From Abelmoschus esculentus (lineage: Eukaryota > Streptophyta > Magnoliopsida > Malvales > Malvaceae): a stretch of DNA of 64,000 nt. The DNA lies in NCBI GenBank assembly GCA_035048815.1, contig JAUCBN010000014.1, forward strand, positions 15,235,501 through 15,299,500, read 5' to 3'. Under the pieces are notes generated by a model. The model worked only from the letters and a program-made list of their open reading frames with translations, did not search any database and had not been told where the DNA came from. Below, one piece after another: positions 45,510 to 58,790 of this stretch (within the stretch, counting starts at the first letter, position 1; the number at the start of each line of letters is the position of its first letter). The translations under genes were made by a program, and so were the position numbers.

Positions 45510-47837
45510 AGTACTTGGTGAATACGAGCAGCCATGGATGAGATGCTTGGAAGACTAGTTCTTGTTAATGAAAATGATTTTTAAATTATCCGGAGAGATA
45601 GGAATACTTAGTTGCCGTGATTCTTTTCATATTAGTAATTGGTCTAATTCTCATTTTAGTCCTTATATCATATCAAAGTTCACGTTTTATTTTTTTTAAT
45701 TATTGGTTTTATATTATTGATGATAATAATAATAAAATTTATATTTAATTTTCATTTGATACTATTTTCCAATTCTATTTCTAAACAACAATTCAAGAAC
45801 ATTGGTTCAATGTTTGTTTTTTATGGATCAAATTGTAAAGTTTGAGAATATATGATTGTGGATTTGGGACATGAACCTTGTGCAAATTTTGGTTTCTCAC
45901 GAACAATTTTTGTGTTTATTGGTCGGACACATAGCTGACAAATTATATAAATAATTAAATAAATAAAAAGTCAAAGAAATGAAAATTAATATATTATATA
46001 CATATGGATTTTATGATTTATTAAAATGTTTGGGAATAAATTTGGTACTCAAACCCAATGTTCTTTTGGATTTTCTGGTTTAGAAATATTTATTTGAATA
46101 ATTGTTTTAATATATTTAAATATATATTATCTTACAATTTTACCATTAAGGTATATATTAAAGTTATTAGACGGATTTTGACGTTACGAAAGAACTAAAT
46201 TAAATCAGAAATTATTCTTATTAATAAATTTTTATAATATTTTATATAAATTAATCGATTAAAATCAAATAAGTATATTGGTAGAAAAATAAATGATATT
46301 CATCTTAGAAGATATTGGTTTAAATCGTTTATCTATAAATTATATATTATCAAAGGGTTAAAAATATATAAATAGATACTACATTATAATTATCAATAAA
46401 TTATTAAAAATTATTTATTTAATAAATTAAAACTTAATAATTATAAAAATACATATGCATTAATTTAAATTTATATTAATCGATAGATAACGTAATTTTA
46501 GACTATCACATTGCACTGAAAACACACACCTTAATGATTTATCAAAATCTATATAAAATAGAATATTAATATAATAAAGCTCATATAAAATTATATCATG
46601 TAGAAAATAACATTATTACCGCACGAAACACAGTTTTGTTACCGTATGAAAATATCAAAATCTAATATGCATAATGATAAATTTAATTATCAATATTTAT
46701 AATAATTTTGTGATAACATATATGTACTTCGTACCGTAAGAAAATATTTGTCTTATATGTCGTGCCATTATTTTTAATTATAAAAAATAAAAAGAATTTT
46801 TTATACATATGGTTTAAGAGTTTAGTATAAAATTTATTATTTAGGGATTTAAATTGTATGATATAAAATCTAAAAAATTTATGAATTAAAGTTTATGGTT
46901 GAGAGTTTATGATTTAGGATATTAGGGTTAAAGATTTAAATACGAAATGTTATGTAAATTTTTTTATATAAATTGTGTATAAATTATATGACAAAAATAT
47001 TTATCTTTTTTGTTTTTTTTCTACACTTTAACACCAAAAATATTTATCTTTTTTGATTTTTTTTTCTACGCTTTAACACCAAAACACTAAAAATTAAAAA
47101 CTCTAAATTTTAAACACTAAAAATATATAATACTCTAAATTTCTTAAATTTTAAACCTAATTTTTAGTGTGGGGAATATAGAAGAACACCAAAATGAGTA
47201 GAGAATTTTTATTCTAAATAGACATAAATTCTTTGTCCTTTTTCGATGCCAATTTCTATTTCTTACACTAAAAACGCTAAAAAATAAATTTTAAGCCCTA
47301 ACCTTAAATTTTAAATCCTAAATCTAACACCATAAGAAATATACTATGCCTCAGATTCTCTAAACTCCAACCATAATCTTTACCTTAAACCTACATTTTA
47401 GTTGGAGAATAAACAAAGGCACCGAAAGAGAGAGGATTTCTATTTCAATTGGGCTAATTTTTTTTCCCTTTCGATGACTCAACAATAAATTGTTAAATTC
47501 TAAGCTATAACCCTAAATCTTAAACTATATATTCTAAAAATATATTTTACCATAAATTTCTTAAATCTTAATGTAAAAATTATAGTGATTTTTAGTATGA
47601 GACCTAAGCAAAAAAAAAAAAAAAATATTTTTTTTAAATAAACAATTTTTTTTTACTCATTTTTATATCCTAACCTCAAAGATGAAGTTAAAATTTATTG
47701 TAGGTAAATTCCTAAATAAATCAATGTTTAAAATTTTAAATAGAAAAACAAAGATAAAAAATCTTAAAAATCTTATAATTATGGATTACCACGCAAACTA
47801 GAACTAAACTTATCATTATACTTAATGAATATCGTAA

Positions 47838-48155
47838 CTATGGATTACTATAATCAACACTAAACATCTCTGAATCCAACAAAACACGACTTTTGTGAGC
47901 TTCCATCCATTGAATGAGATAAGATTTGGACCAAACATTCTTATGTTGAGTCATCTGTTCCTTCACGTCGGTTGTCTGCATAAGTTTAGGTAATGCTATT
48001 GCTATATTTAATGAGTATAATAATTTAAAATAAATCATGTTTGTCAACTCAAGGATTGAAAACCAGAGAATTGTTTAGGCGAGAAAACAAAACAAAGAAA
48101 TATTCTGGGTAGATGGTAAGTTGCTGTTTCTTAATAATTTATGATTTATTTCATT
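47838..48155. repeat. Diverged direct repeat, copy 1
   Basis: Aligns with 48398-48719 in the same orientation. Shared blocks in order: AACAAAACACGACTTTTGT/AACAAAACAAGACTTTTGT, CCATTGAATGAGAT/CCATTGCATGAGAT, GGACCAAACA/TGACCAAACA, CACGTCGGTTG/CACGTCGATGG, AGAAGTTTAG/ATAAGTTTAG, ATCATGTTTGTCAACT and ATTTATGATTTATTT. The 16-base block is identical in both copies. No ORF. Confidence 0.8.
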
Positions 48156-48397
48156 GAAATGTTTTTGATGGGGAATGGAAGAAAAATATTATAATATATT
48201 CGAATAAGAAAAATATAAAATTTATATCTTCTTTTGATGATTTTATGTATGTTTCAACATTAAAAAATATGTTTAGGTTTGAAGTTTATAGTTTAGTACA
48301 TTTAAAATTTAAAATTAAAGCGCAAAATTTATTTTGTAGTGTTAATGCATATACAAAGAACTTATGCCAAAATTTATATTTTTTATATACTAATGAT

Positions 48398-48719
48398 CCT
48401 TTTAATCCCTACTATTATAACAAACTGATCCTAATCAAACAAAACAAGACTTTTGTATCCATTGCATGAGATCAGATGTTGACCAAACAGTCTTTGGTCG
48501 ATTAATTTGTTCCACTCACGTCGATGGCTAACAGAAGTTTAGGGTTAGACAGTAATTATAATGTTTTATTTAATGCTTTACGATGATTAAGAATTTAAAA
48601 TTAATCATGTTTGTCAACTGAAGTATTAAAAAAGACAGAATTTTTAGGTGATGAACCGACCAAATAAATATTCTCGAAAGATATTTAGGGATTTTTAATG
48701 ATTTATGATTTATTTTATT
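48398..48719. repeat. Diverged direct repeat, copy 2
   Basis: Partner of 47838-48155, offset by about 560 bp. The segment between them (about 240 bp) is not clearly part of the repeat. Neither copy codes for protein. Confidence 0.8.
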
Positions 48720-49907
48720 AACACAAATTTTTAGTATATAAGGGCAAATTTAGATCGATCCGTAAACTTTTTATATATATCACAAAACATGTTTTATATA
48801 AGAAATTTTGTTAAAATAACCTTAAAATCACTTATCATCGTCTAAAATTCCGTTTGTGATTATGATAACTGTGACAAACGATCGTTTATTTAAATAATTT
48901 ATGATCTAATTTTAAACAAGACGTTTATTTAACGAGTCTTTTGGAGCATGGGCTGGTCCGAAAACTCTTCAGCTCACTGATAGTCACACTGTTGATAGTG
49001 AAGTTGAAAGAACTAGACTCCTGAATGAGCATCCTGATGACTCTATGCCCATAGTAACAGAAAAAGTGAAAGGTCGCTCGTGCTTTCGGAGTAGTTAGTT
49101 AAAAACGGTAAGTCCTGAATGAACTAGACCTCACATCATTACACAGTATTCTCGTATCGAATCATCGAACCTCAAAGGCAACAACCTGTATATGAATTTT
49201 AATGTATTTTTTCTGTATTGCAAATAGCAACAGTAGATTTACCTGGTCCTGAATCACTTATATGTTTTTAGGTGTGTATAAGCTTCAATTCAGATAAATC
49301 TTCACCAGTGAATGTTTATAAGATTTGTTAAAAATGATTTTCCTGTTTTCTCAAAGGCTTAATGTACAATTTTGGTACTTGAATTTGTCTCTTGGTACCT
49401 GTATTTTTTTAAAGTTGCACAAATGGTACCAATTTGACAGTTTCAATACAAGATACTGTGTGGCATTCCAACAACCAATGAGATACATGTTAAAATCATG
49501 AAATGTGTGTACCAAATAGTATCTTCTGACAAACACCAGGACCAAATTTGTTCATAAAAATGTAGTACACAGATACGACATTTGGCGTGTAACTATGACA
49601 ACCATGCTTGTTATAAACTATTCGGGTTAGAAAAGAATTCAAATTGACTCATTTGTTATTGGGTCAAACTCGAGTGAGCTAAATTCGAGTATTTTAATAT
49701 TCGACTTGAACATAAAAAGAAAACAATGCTTTCAAAATGTAGACTAATTAAATCCCAATGCCCTGTCAATTGGTTCAGATAAAAGACATGGAATTGTAAC
49801 CTAAGAAACATGATCACAGTTTATGATACAAGAATGGTCATTTCTATAATAGCCAATCTAGTTCTCTACCTCCTTTTCATTTTCCTTTATGGGTGGTGGA
49901 GTTGGCA

Positions 49908-51647
49908 TTACCTCTTCTTTCCTTCAACCTTGGGTTCTTCACCATCTTTAGCACCTTCCGAGACATCCTGCAGCTGCAAAAATTTCCAAAGGACTCAACC
50001 TAGGTACACCATACTACTTTTCCGGAAGCATAGACCGATACTATTAAACTAGAACAAGAAAGTATGTTACTCCGACTCTTCACTTTTCTTTTCATGTATG
50101 AGTCAATGCATATCTAGACGTGAGTTCTAGGATATAGACACATATATATGTCCAACACTTGCATCCGAATCTGAGCAACAGAAGTAAGGAATGAAACCAA
50201 AGGGCTTTTGGTAACTTACCCCCAAATTTCTCAAGCTAGCGGTAACGTCTTCATGTTGCTGATGCAGGGTGCTCCTCAGTTCTTGAAATTCCTTATTTCA
50301 AGAATCAATATATCAGTGTTAGGTACAATCTATATCAGACACTCACACCTATGTCGTCTGGTTAACATAAGCAAGCACTTACTGTCCGGAGTTGCTCCAC
50401 TTCAACATTAAGTGTTTTCTTCAGGTCTGTCAGCTCCTGCAAGAGACATGCAAATCAGCCTAAGAAATATCTAAAACCAGCAATAAGACGACATTTATTC
50501 TGGATTTCAAGTGGTTTTAGTCCAAAAATACGCTCTTGCATCAATATTTTCAAACAATTAAATCCCCGTTTTTTTTTTTTTTAAAGTTTCAACCACTCAG
50601 TTGAAAGATTTATCTAGCTCACTAGTTATATCCTAAATGCCCCTAAATTCCTCTTATGTCAAGCTCATTGCTAATTTGCTATCATGTTCACAATATCCAA
50701 GACATCAATTAGCAGCAGACATATATAAAGTAACATCAACTGCATTTCTTATTTTAATCACAGTTGTCACATAAAATACAAGGGATGGAGATTTAAAACC
50801 AGGGTTTGAAGCATTATTATCAAGGCTCAAGGTAAGTGTATAATAGGAGTATGTACACGGCCAGGTATACTCGATTTTTAAAGTTTTTCCATACATCTCC
50901 ATACTCATATCTAAACATGTACTGGAACCAAGTGTCCAACACCAGTGTGTTAGAAAAAATGAAAAGTCCGAATAACATAGATACGAAAGCTAACAAAAAA
51001 TACACACTGTCGAACACCTTCAACTTCATTTCATAATAAAAGATCCATCAAATTAAACTGTTAAATGCCTACTCAGCTTGAAATGAATAGCACAACCTCA
51101 CAGATATCCTTTTTTCAATCATTTTATATTACTCTACGATAAAAATCCCAGCATGAATAAACACAAAACAAAGTAAAAAGAAATCCATGGAAAAACAGTG
51201 AACAAAGGAAAATCGAACTTACATCGCGGTAAACTTTAACTTGGGTGTCCAATTTTGATCTCCAATTTTGCAGATCCTGTTTCAACCCTTGAATTCTACT
51301 GAGGAGCTCAGCCCTTGATTCATTCAATTCCTAAAACCCAACAACAACAACTGAAGTTAGAACCTAAATGAATTGAAACAAACTTTTCTCCTTGAAAAAG
51401 TAAATAATTATTATATACATAAAATTCAAAAAAGGGGATAAATTTCAAAACTTACTGCAATTTTTGAACCGGCTGGAGTGATGTTCTCCTTCTTCTGTCA
51501 AATGGGTAAACAAAAATTTGATTAAAACAAGAAGATCTACAGATTTTATGACTACAAAAATCATTAACAAAATCAATAAAACGAAGGCAGTACAATAGCT
51601 AGAGGAGCAGAGATGGTAAGAGAAGGAGTTGAATCGGAGGATGCCAT
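49908..51647 (-). CDS. Small coiled-coil protein, unknown function
   Basis: 130-aa protein from six short exons: 51594-51647, 51456-51494, 51223-51330, 50383-50436, 50220-50291 and 49908-49973. All are GT-AG and phase 0. The phase-0 pattern and continuous charged sequence support the model. After a Ser/Thr-rich start (MASSDSTPSLTIS) comes ITPAGSKIAELNESRAEL, then an almost continuous coiled coil, about residues 30-105 (LLSRIQGLKQDLQNWRSKLD, VEVEQLRTEFQELRSTLHQQ). It ends in an acidic-to-basic tail, KDGEEPKVEGKKR. No enzyme motif, signal or membrane segment. The last exon has a second possible acceptor 6 nt inside, dropping Leu-Gln. I do not recognise the family. Resemblance to structural or tethering proteins is only by shape. 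Confidence 0.78.
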
Positions 51648-51955
51648 TGGCAGCAATCAGAAACGAGAGATTATTATTTGATTAATTAGCAACAATTCAA
51701 GCTTTGGGTTTTTCCCCCTTTCCAGAATAAAAGAAATGGATTTGATTTAATGAACTAAAAATTTGAATTTAAAATGGGGACTGTTTGGGCGGGGAATATA
51801 ATATATATTTTTATTATAAATTTTAAAACCCATAATTATATTAAGTCTCAAATATATCCAAAATTAAATTCGATTAAACTGTAAAAGTGTTATTCTAGCA
51901 AATATAAATAATTATATACAAATATAAATTTATTATGGGCGTCCATTCTCAACCA
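51648..51955. other. Spacer between coiled-coil gene and tRNA
   Basis: Promoter and leader of the minus-strand coiled-coil gene, then AT-rich sequence leading into the tRNA. CAA directly before the tRNA (CTCAACCA) is the usual plant tRNA start-site context. Confidence 0.6.
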
Positions 51956-52026
51956 GCGCATCTAGTGTAGTGGTATCATAGTACCCTCCCACGGTACTGA
52001 CCGGGGTTCGATTCCCCAGATGCGCA
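51956..52026 (+). tRNA. tRNA-Gly (anticodon CCC)
   Basis: Complete cloverleaf, no intron. The acceptor stem is GCGCATC/GATGCGC, the D-arm begins TAGTGTAGTGGTA, and the anticodon stem GTACC/GGTAC has loop CTCCCAC (anticodon CCC, Gly). The T-arm loop is TTCGATT with GGGG/CCCC; the base pair next to the acceptor stem appears as a C-A mismatch. Internal B box GGTTCGATTCC is present. A T-run (about 52042-52050) downstream fits an RNA polymerase III terminator. Confidence 0.95.
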
Positions 52027-53988
52027 TATATAGTTTATTTAATTTTTTTGGGTTAACATGGTTCATGGACAAGAACATCTTCCCACAACAATGGAGGAGT
52101 TATGATAATTACTTCAAACCCTGTCTTCTTCCTCTGCTCCGTCTTCGTATTTGACGATTCGTACCGTTCCGACTTTTGTTTTGCTCGATTCATGGTAACT
52201 TAGTACGTGCTCCAATTATGTCCCGCCGGAAGATATATGGCTTTACAGAAGAGCTTGGAGGCTTATTCGATCGGATGAAGTTTGCGGTGTCGGTTTTGTT
52301 TTTGTTGGAGACGAACTGTAAATGGTCGATGCAACTGTTGGTGTTGGGTGTTCATTGAACTCCAAGAATGAGATGCAAGCGTGTGGCTCCAGTATTTGAA
52401 GAGGGATCGTGGTTGTGTCAGAATCGTATTTAATTATTTGATCAATTTATAGAATTATACTTTTATAAAAAAATAAAAAAAAATATTTAATATTTTATAT
52501 TGTTCTTTCGGTTTTCAAGATCTTGCTCTGACTAATTTGGACCGACCTGGGTCGCACACCTAATTTTGCTGGATGAGTCTCACCGTAAGGATTTTCTGTG
52601 TACACAACATCTCGAAACTGAGACTAGCTTAAATAGAACCAAGTTGCTTACCATTTGGATCAATGATGGTTATTTAATATTATTTTTTATTTATGATATT
52701 ATTCAAATTTTTCGGTAATATTTTTTTATAAAAAAATTGTAAGAATTTTGGTACAAATTTTTTGAATATATTGAATTTTTTATAACTTTTATAAGAAAAA
52801 CGGTACATACCGAAATTTTTACAATTTTTTTAAAGAAATTCAATTTATATACCTAAATCCTTATATTTTTTAAGAAATTCGGTATATATTATATTTTTAT
52901 AAAAAAATTATTATATACTAAAAAAATATTTACTAAAATTCTTATAATTTTTTATCAAAAGAACGATATAGACGTTTTTTAAGGTTATCATTCACTAAAA
53001 CTTCCCCAATTTATAAACATTATATCAAATATTTTAGGTTAAAAATGTTCATCAGTAAAATAACTACTATAATATGAGAAATTATATTATAAAATTTTTT
53101 TTACGTTGTATATGAAATAAACCAATTAAATATATATATTATTTTTTTTAATTTTTATTAAGTAAATATTATTTTTAAATTTAATTTATAATACATATTA
53201 ATACATATTTACTTTTTAAAAATAAAATAAATAATTAATAAAATAAATATATTTAATTTAGGTCCCGTGATGATATGACGAGGATGAGTCGTTATATAAT
53301 TTTTCACACAATATATTAGGGAATGAAATAAAAGGTTAGTTTGATATATTTTTGGAAAGTAAAAAAGTATTTTTTAAAAGTGATTTTAAAAAAATATTTT
53401 TAGTTTGTTTTAATTTAAATAGGCATATTTGATATTATTATTAAAAAGTATTTTTAAATAAATAAAATTTTTATTTTAAACATTTTTTTAAAATATAAAA
53501 AGATTATGATACAAACTATGATAAATAAATAATGTTATTTAAAAGTATTGAAAGAAAAGTTAAAAAACTAAAAAGATAAAAAGCATTTTTTTAAAAAAAT
53601 TAAAACTAAAAAGTTAAAATAAATAAATAAAAGGAATATGATATAAACTTTTGAAGAATACTTTCCAAATATAAGTTAAAAGTATTTTTTAAACTTAAAA
53701 AATTATATATTCTATATTAATTTTAATTTTAAAAATATTTTTGACCCTAAAATACTTTTCAATAGATTTTAAAAAATATTTTTAAATTATTTATAAAAAT
53801 GTTTAATATTATTGTTTTAAAATATTTTAATAAATACAATATATATTTTAGATATTTTAAAATATAAAAAAATAATACATAAACAATAATAAACGAACAA
53901 TTTTGTTTAAAACAACTTTTAAAAAATAAAAATTAAAAAATTTATCTTTTAAAAAACACTTCTTAAATATAAAATAAAAAATATTTTT

Positions 53989-54078
53989 AATTTTAGAAAC
54001 TATTTATTATGTATTATTTTTAATCTTAAAATTAATTTTAGAAACTATTTATTATGTATTATTTTTAATCTTATAATT
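53989..54078. repeat. 45-bp tandem duplication
   Basis: Two nearly identical copies (53989-54033, 54034-54078) centred on TTTTAGAAACTATTTATT and ATGTATTATTTTTAATCTTA. Very AT-rich, non-coding. Confidence 0.85.
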
Positions 54079-54203
54079 ATTTTTACCCAAAATAGTTTTT
54101 AAAACATTAAAGAATAAAACTTTAATCGTCTATATAAACCCAGATATTCAGATTCGATTACATCGAAAGTAAAAAACTATTCTCGATCTTCATCACAACC
54201 ACA

Positions 54204-54230
54204 TTCAATTCAATTCAATTCAATTCAATT
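54204..54230. repeat. (TTCAA)n microsatellite in SNF4-like leader region
   Basis: Five uninterrupted copies of the pentanucleotide TTCAA about 325-350 bp before the ATG. Probably within or just upstream of the 5' UTR. Confidence 0.9.
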
Positions 54231-54552
54231 TCTTTGAACTGTTTTCTCTCGTTTTCCCCAAATTTTTAGGGTTTGGATTTTTTTAATTTCATATTTAACT
54301 GAATTTTCCTCAAGTTCAAACCCACCTTTTGCCTCCATTGTTTGGTAGGGGCGAAATCAAGGTTTCGTCCGTATATAATCGAGTAAAAGGCGAGTCTTTG
54401 ATGCTTATAGTAATTACTTTATTGGCTTTCCTCCTTTTTGTCAGTGATTGAAGGCAGAAGGGAAAAAATTATAAGTGATTTTTAGGAATTTTTATTTTTA
54501 AATTTTTTTGGGAGGGTTAAACAAATAGTTTTATTTAAAAGGCGGCTGCAGA

Positions 54553-57500
54553 ATGTTTGCTTCGGATATGAATCCGACCAGGTTTTCTGGCGGAGTAACC
54601 ACCACCGGCGTGGTGCTATTTCCAATTCAATTTACATGGCCACATGGTGGGACAAGTGTCTTCTTGTCTGGCTCTTTCAATGGGTAACTCTTTAATTCAT
54701 TCTCTGTGCTTTTTGCTATTATGAAAATTGTGATGTTTAAGGCATATGATTAGTAGTTGGATTAATGGTTAATTGTTTGAAAATTTTCAAAGGTGGACCG
54801 AGCTCGTGCCAATGTCACAGGTTGAAGGTTGCCCCAATGTGTTTCAAGCCGTTTATGCCGTACCACATGGTTCCCATGAGGTTGGTTTGCTTTTTCCCCC
54901 TATAGGAATAGGAAAATTCAAATGCTTTGAATTCTTCAATGAACTTATCTAATTGCTTATTTAAGGTTATAATGGCTTTGAGCATGTCATATCTTTCAGC
55001 AATTTCATTATTTATGTTTTATTTGCTCACATGTGTTGGTTCTTATGTGCAGTACAAGTTTCTTGTGGATGGTGAATGGCGTCATGATGAACAAAAACCT
55101 CACAAGAATAGCGGATATGGAGTTGTAAACACTTTAGACGCGAAACCTATGCTTATGGAGGTCCCTCAAGTCCAATCTCGTTCAGATATAATGAATATCA
55201 TGGAAGTAGATAATGGTCACATGGTAAGAGTTAGCTAGACTCCTTAACTTTTTATACAAGGCATTTTGCTGAAGATGTTACTTTTCAAGGCATAGTTTAA
55301 CATTGCGATTGAGATTAGATGATAACTCATCAAAATTGCAGTAGTAGGTTGTAAAAGAAGGTAGGAACTAGCTTTTTGTGATTGCTAACACTTCACCGCA
55401 GCCAAGATCCCTTTTCATTGAAAATTTGATCTTATTTGGTTTTCTGTTTGCAGTTGAATGCAGTTCCTATCTAGTTATGTATTGGAAACACTGTAGTCTG
55501 TATGTGATTAATGCTTGTTGCACTTTAGTTCTTAGTGCATGCCCATTGTGTATCTTCTCTACTTGTCTATTCATTAATACCATTTTATTTCCCATTACTT
55601 TTTTGTGTAACTGGATTTTGGTACCTTTTTTGCAACACAGAATCGAATTTATGCTGGTGCTTTGAATAATTTGAATCAAACAATGCCTAGGATTTCAGAA
55701 GAGGATGTACAGACCTCCTGTCATCGTGTCTCTCTATACTTGACGGGGCATACTGCTTATGAATTGCTACCCGAGTCGGGCAAGGTTTGGATGCATTACT
55801 ATCATCTTGCTTTTTGATATACTCATTCTCTGCATGCTTGATTCTGACCAGTTAATGTTACTTCCAATTTTCTAATTTATACATATCTGCTTTACAGGTT
55901 GTCGCCTTGGATGTTGCTTTGCCTGTAAAACAAGCGTTTCATATTCTGTATGAGCAGGTATCCATCTAGTTTACTCAGATGTTAGGATTTAGTTGTTTTT
56001 GGACATTAGGCAATTGTTTTTTCATTTAATGATTAGCAATAGACTCATGACCTGCCACAATAGAAAAGCAAAGAAAGAGAAATAGGAAACTTATTTACTT
56101 TTCTTTTGCTAATCATTGCTTCTTAATTACAATCATGCATTGTTGCTTATAAAGAGCTAGGTTTAATGTGCTTCTGAGTCATGCCATTTTCAGGGCATCC
56201 CTTTGGCTCCTCTTTGGGACTTCCGCAAGGAGAAGTTTGTTGGTGTTATCAGTGCTTCAGATTTTATATTGATTCTGAGAGAGGTATGTTCATAATGCCG
56301 AATCAAGTTTTTTGATAGTAGCAAGTCTTCCAAAATCTACCAAGACTTCCTTTTATTCTAATCTCAATGACTACAAAAATTTTAGTCATTAACCAATATA
56401 CTTATCTGATAGATGGAGCTTATTTTCTGTGAATTTCTCTTAATGCTTACTCTTTCTGTTTTGCAGCTTCTAAAGCATGGATCAAATTTGACAGAGGAAG
56501 AGCTTGAAGCACACAGTATTGCTTCCTGGAAACAGGGAAAGGCTTACATGACAGGACAAGTTGATGGGCATGGCAGACCAATTCCGAAAGATCTTATCTA
56601 TGTTAGTGTTCAATATGTTGGTCTCCGTTGGATAATAGCTTAAGAAATACATCATTTTTGTTCACATGCTTGTGCATTTTATGTTTGTTGGTACAAAGGT
56701 GCTGTTTCTCCATTTTTTTGTAGACATCTGCACAAAATATATAGGTTATTGTGACTCAATGACTTGGTGGCAACTAGCATAGCTAGATGTTAGTTGTGCT
56801 ATCTTATCTTGCTAGAATCTTACTTTGGCACAATTTCAAATGTGGCTATACTGCATTTTCAAGAATCATATTCAGCGGGAAAACAAGTACATACCACATT
56901 CAGGGATCCAATGTCATATAGCTGCAAGAATTTTTTAGTGTCGGGAAAAGAAAATGTTTAGAACATTTACTGGCAATCTTCTCCTTTTTGAAAAACCCAA
57001 GCTCAAGTAAAATGGTTTTCATTCAATTAAACTAATAAAAAGCCCTTCCATTTTATTTCTTCCCGACATTAGTTTCCAAATACCTATTTACTCCATGTCA
57101 TTCTCCTTTTTGCTTTGTTGTTTTTAGAATCCTTTGTTGTTGGATCCTTGACATGTATCATTCGAGAAAGGTTGCATTCTTACCTGCATATATGAGTTAT
57201 GTTTAAGACCCTTGTTGATTATGCAGGCTAGCCCATGTGATAATTTGAAGGATGTAGCTTTAAAAATTTTGCAAAATGGAGTAGCTATAGTTCCTGTCAT
57301 CCATTCATCAGAAGATGGTTCTCATCCTCAGTTATTACATCTTGCTTCCCTTGCTGGAATACTAAAATGTAAGCCTCTTAACATTTTTTTCATCTATTAA
57401 CTATATTTGTTCAACATGCATGGCTCCCTAATCAACGGAGTTCGATTTCAAGGCATATGCAGGTATTTTAAACATTGTCACAATTCTTTGCCCATACTAC

Positions 57501-58790
57501 AATTACCAATCTATGCAATCCCTCTGGGTACATGGGTTCCAAGAATTGGAGAAACCAGCAGTCGGTCATTTGCAATGCTGAGACTTACTGCCTCTCTTAG
57601 TTCCGCATTAAATATGCTAGTTGAAGGTATGTTTCCTGTTCTGTCAAGCAGTTTATGAAGATATAAGATTATACTATAACGAAGAGAAAAAGATCTTTTA
57701 TAGTTTCGTGAAGATGTAAGAATTAGGTTAACTTTAAGACCTCGAGAGGACACCTCAAATTGATTAGAGATATTCATGTATATGTTGGTATGATGAAGTT
57801 TTGCTTCTTTTTTTTTCACAGCTAAAGTAAGTTCAATACCCATAGTTGATGATAATGATTCGTTAGTGGACATATATTGTCGAAGGTACGCTATCATTCT
57901 TGATTGATTATCTTTCATGCTTGCAAAGCTTGCTGTGAGCTTCGGTTGAGGGTGATAGTTAATCGTCATTTCATTGTCTTTTTTCCAGTGATATTACAGC
58001 TTTGGCTAAAGGCAGTGCTTATACACATAATCTAAATGAAATGACTGTTCATCAGGTAATTGTTGTGACTTTTCTTCTTTTTCTCTTGAGGGAGTTTGGG
58101 ATTTGATACTTCTAGGAGAGATGGATTTTTAATTTTCTTTTCTATAATTTTTCTCGGTAGTCTCAAACAATGTTCTGCAGTGTAATTTCTCATAATGACT
58201 AGTATTCTGAAAGTGTCACGTTCAGTCCTGTACCTGTGACACAAGTAACATGTTGTGATGTTGTCTTTCGTACCTATACAATGCTTTTGAAGTCCAAAGG
58301 TTGCATGATTGATAAAATTTTGTTTGAAGAATCTCAGTTGCAAATTGTAAACAAAATGTCTGTTCCATCTCCTTGGATTCAGCTGATATGTCGGTTGAAA
58401 ACCTTATGCTGCAGTGAACTAGTTTCCTTAACCTTGCTTTTACTCTTTTATTGATTTTTACTTGTTAGGCATTGCAATGGGGACAAGATTCCAATCCTCC
58501 TTATGAGAGAACACAAAGATGTCAAATGTGTTTGCGCACCGATACATTGCTTAAAGTGATGGAACAATTGTCCAACCCTGGTGACTCCCTCTCTTCCATT
58601 TCGAAATTTCCATTAAAATGTGTTTTTTCCTTTTAAGAAGGCTAATGATCATGGTGAAGGATAAATCATTTACTATAATGTTGAAAAAATGATTACAGGT
58701 GTTAGACGGCTTGTTATTGTGGAAGCCGGAAGTAACCGTGTAGAAGGCATCATCTCGCTCACCGACATTTTCAGATTCTTACTCGGTTAG
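54553..58790 (+). CDS. SNF4-like KIN-beta-gamma subunit of SnRK1
   Basis: Plant-specific gamma-type subunit of the SnRK1 energy-sensing kinase, with an N-terminal glycogen-binding (AMPK1-CBM) domain fused to four CBS repeats. 489 aa, 13 exons: 54553-54683, 54793-54880, 55053-55223, 55641-55784, 55898-55957, 56194-56283, 56467-56601, 57227-57368, 57453-57626, 57822-57885, 57989-58055, 58469-58580 and 58699-58790. All are GT-AG with closing phases. The CBM at about residues 21-98 shows FTWPHGGTSVFLSGSFNGW and YKFLVDGEWRHD. CBS-type stretches include VALDVALPVKQAFHILYEQ, LWDFRKEKFVGVISASDFI, LKDVALKILQNGVAIVPVI, VSSIPIVDDNDSLVDIY and VRRLVIVEAGSNRVEGIISLTD. Length agrees with Arabidopsis SNF4/KIN-beta-gamma (about 487 aa). 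A pentanucleotide repeat lies upstream. Start MFASDMNPTRF. Confidence 0.95.

Larger units (their letters stand above)
45455..49907. other. AT-rich intergenic region with a duplicated segment
   Basis: No gene supported. 46780-47600 has repeated ACCCTAAA/AACACTAAAAA words in irregular spacing. A diverged direct duplication covers 47838-48155 and 48398-48719. The piece 49330-49600 (ACTTGAATTTGTCTCTTGGTACC, GGACCAAATTTG) has the flavour of a transposon end. CTCGAG-style repeat debris lies near 49620-49720. Confidence 0.6.
52027..54552. other. Intergenic region between tRNA and SNF4-like gene
   Basis: 52060-52430 is less AT-rich than its surroundings, but its frames do not give a recognisable protein. 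52440-54120 is extremely AT-rich, with a 45-bp tandem duplication (53989-54078). 54120-54552 is the SNF4-like promoter and leader, including a (TTCAA)n microsatellite. Confidence 0.6.

Noticed and set aside
52060..52430. Possible protein gene after the tRNA
   Set aside because: Only short broken frames; no family wording and no splice pattern that joins them.
55898..56194. U12-type intron in the SNF4-like gene (donor GTATCC)
   Set aside because: The donor only partly matches and no TTCCTTRAC branch site precedes the acceptor, so an ordinary U2 intron is more likely.
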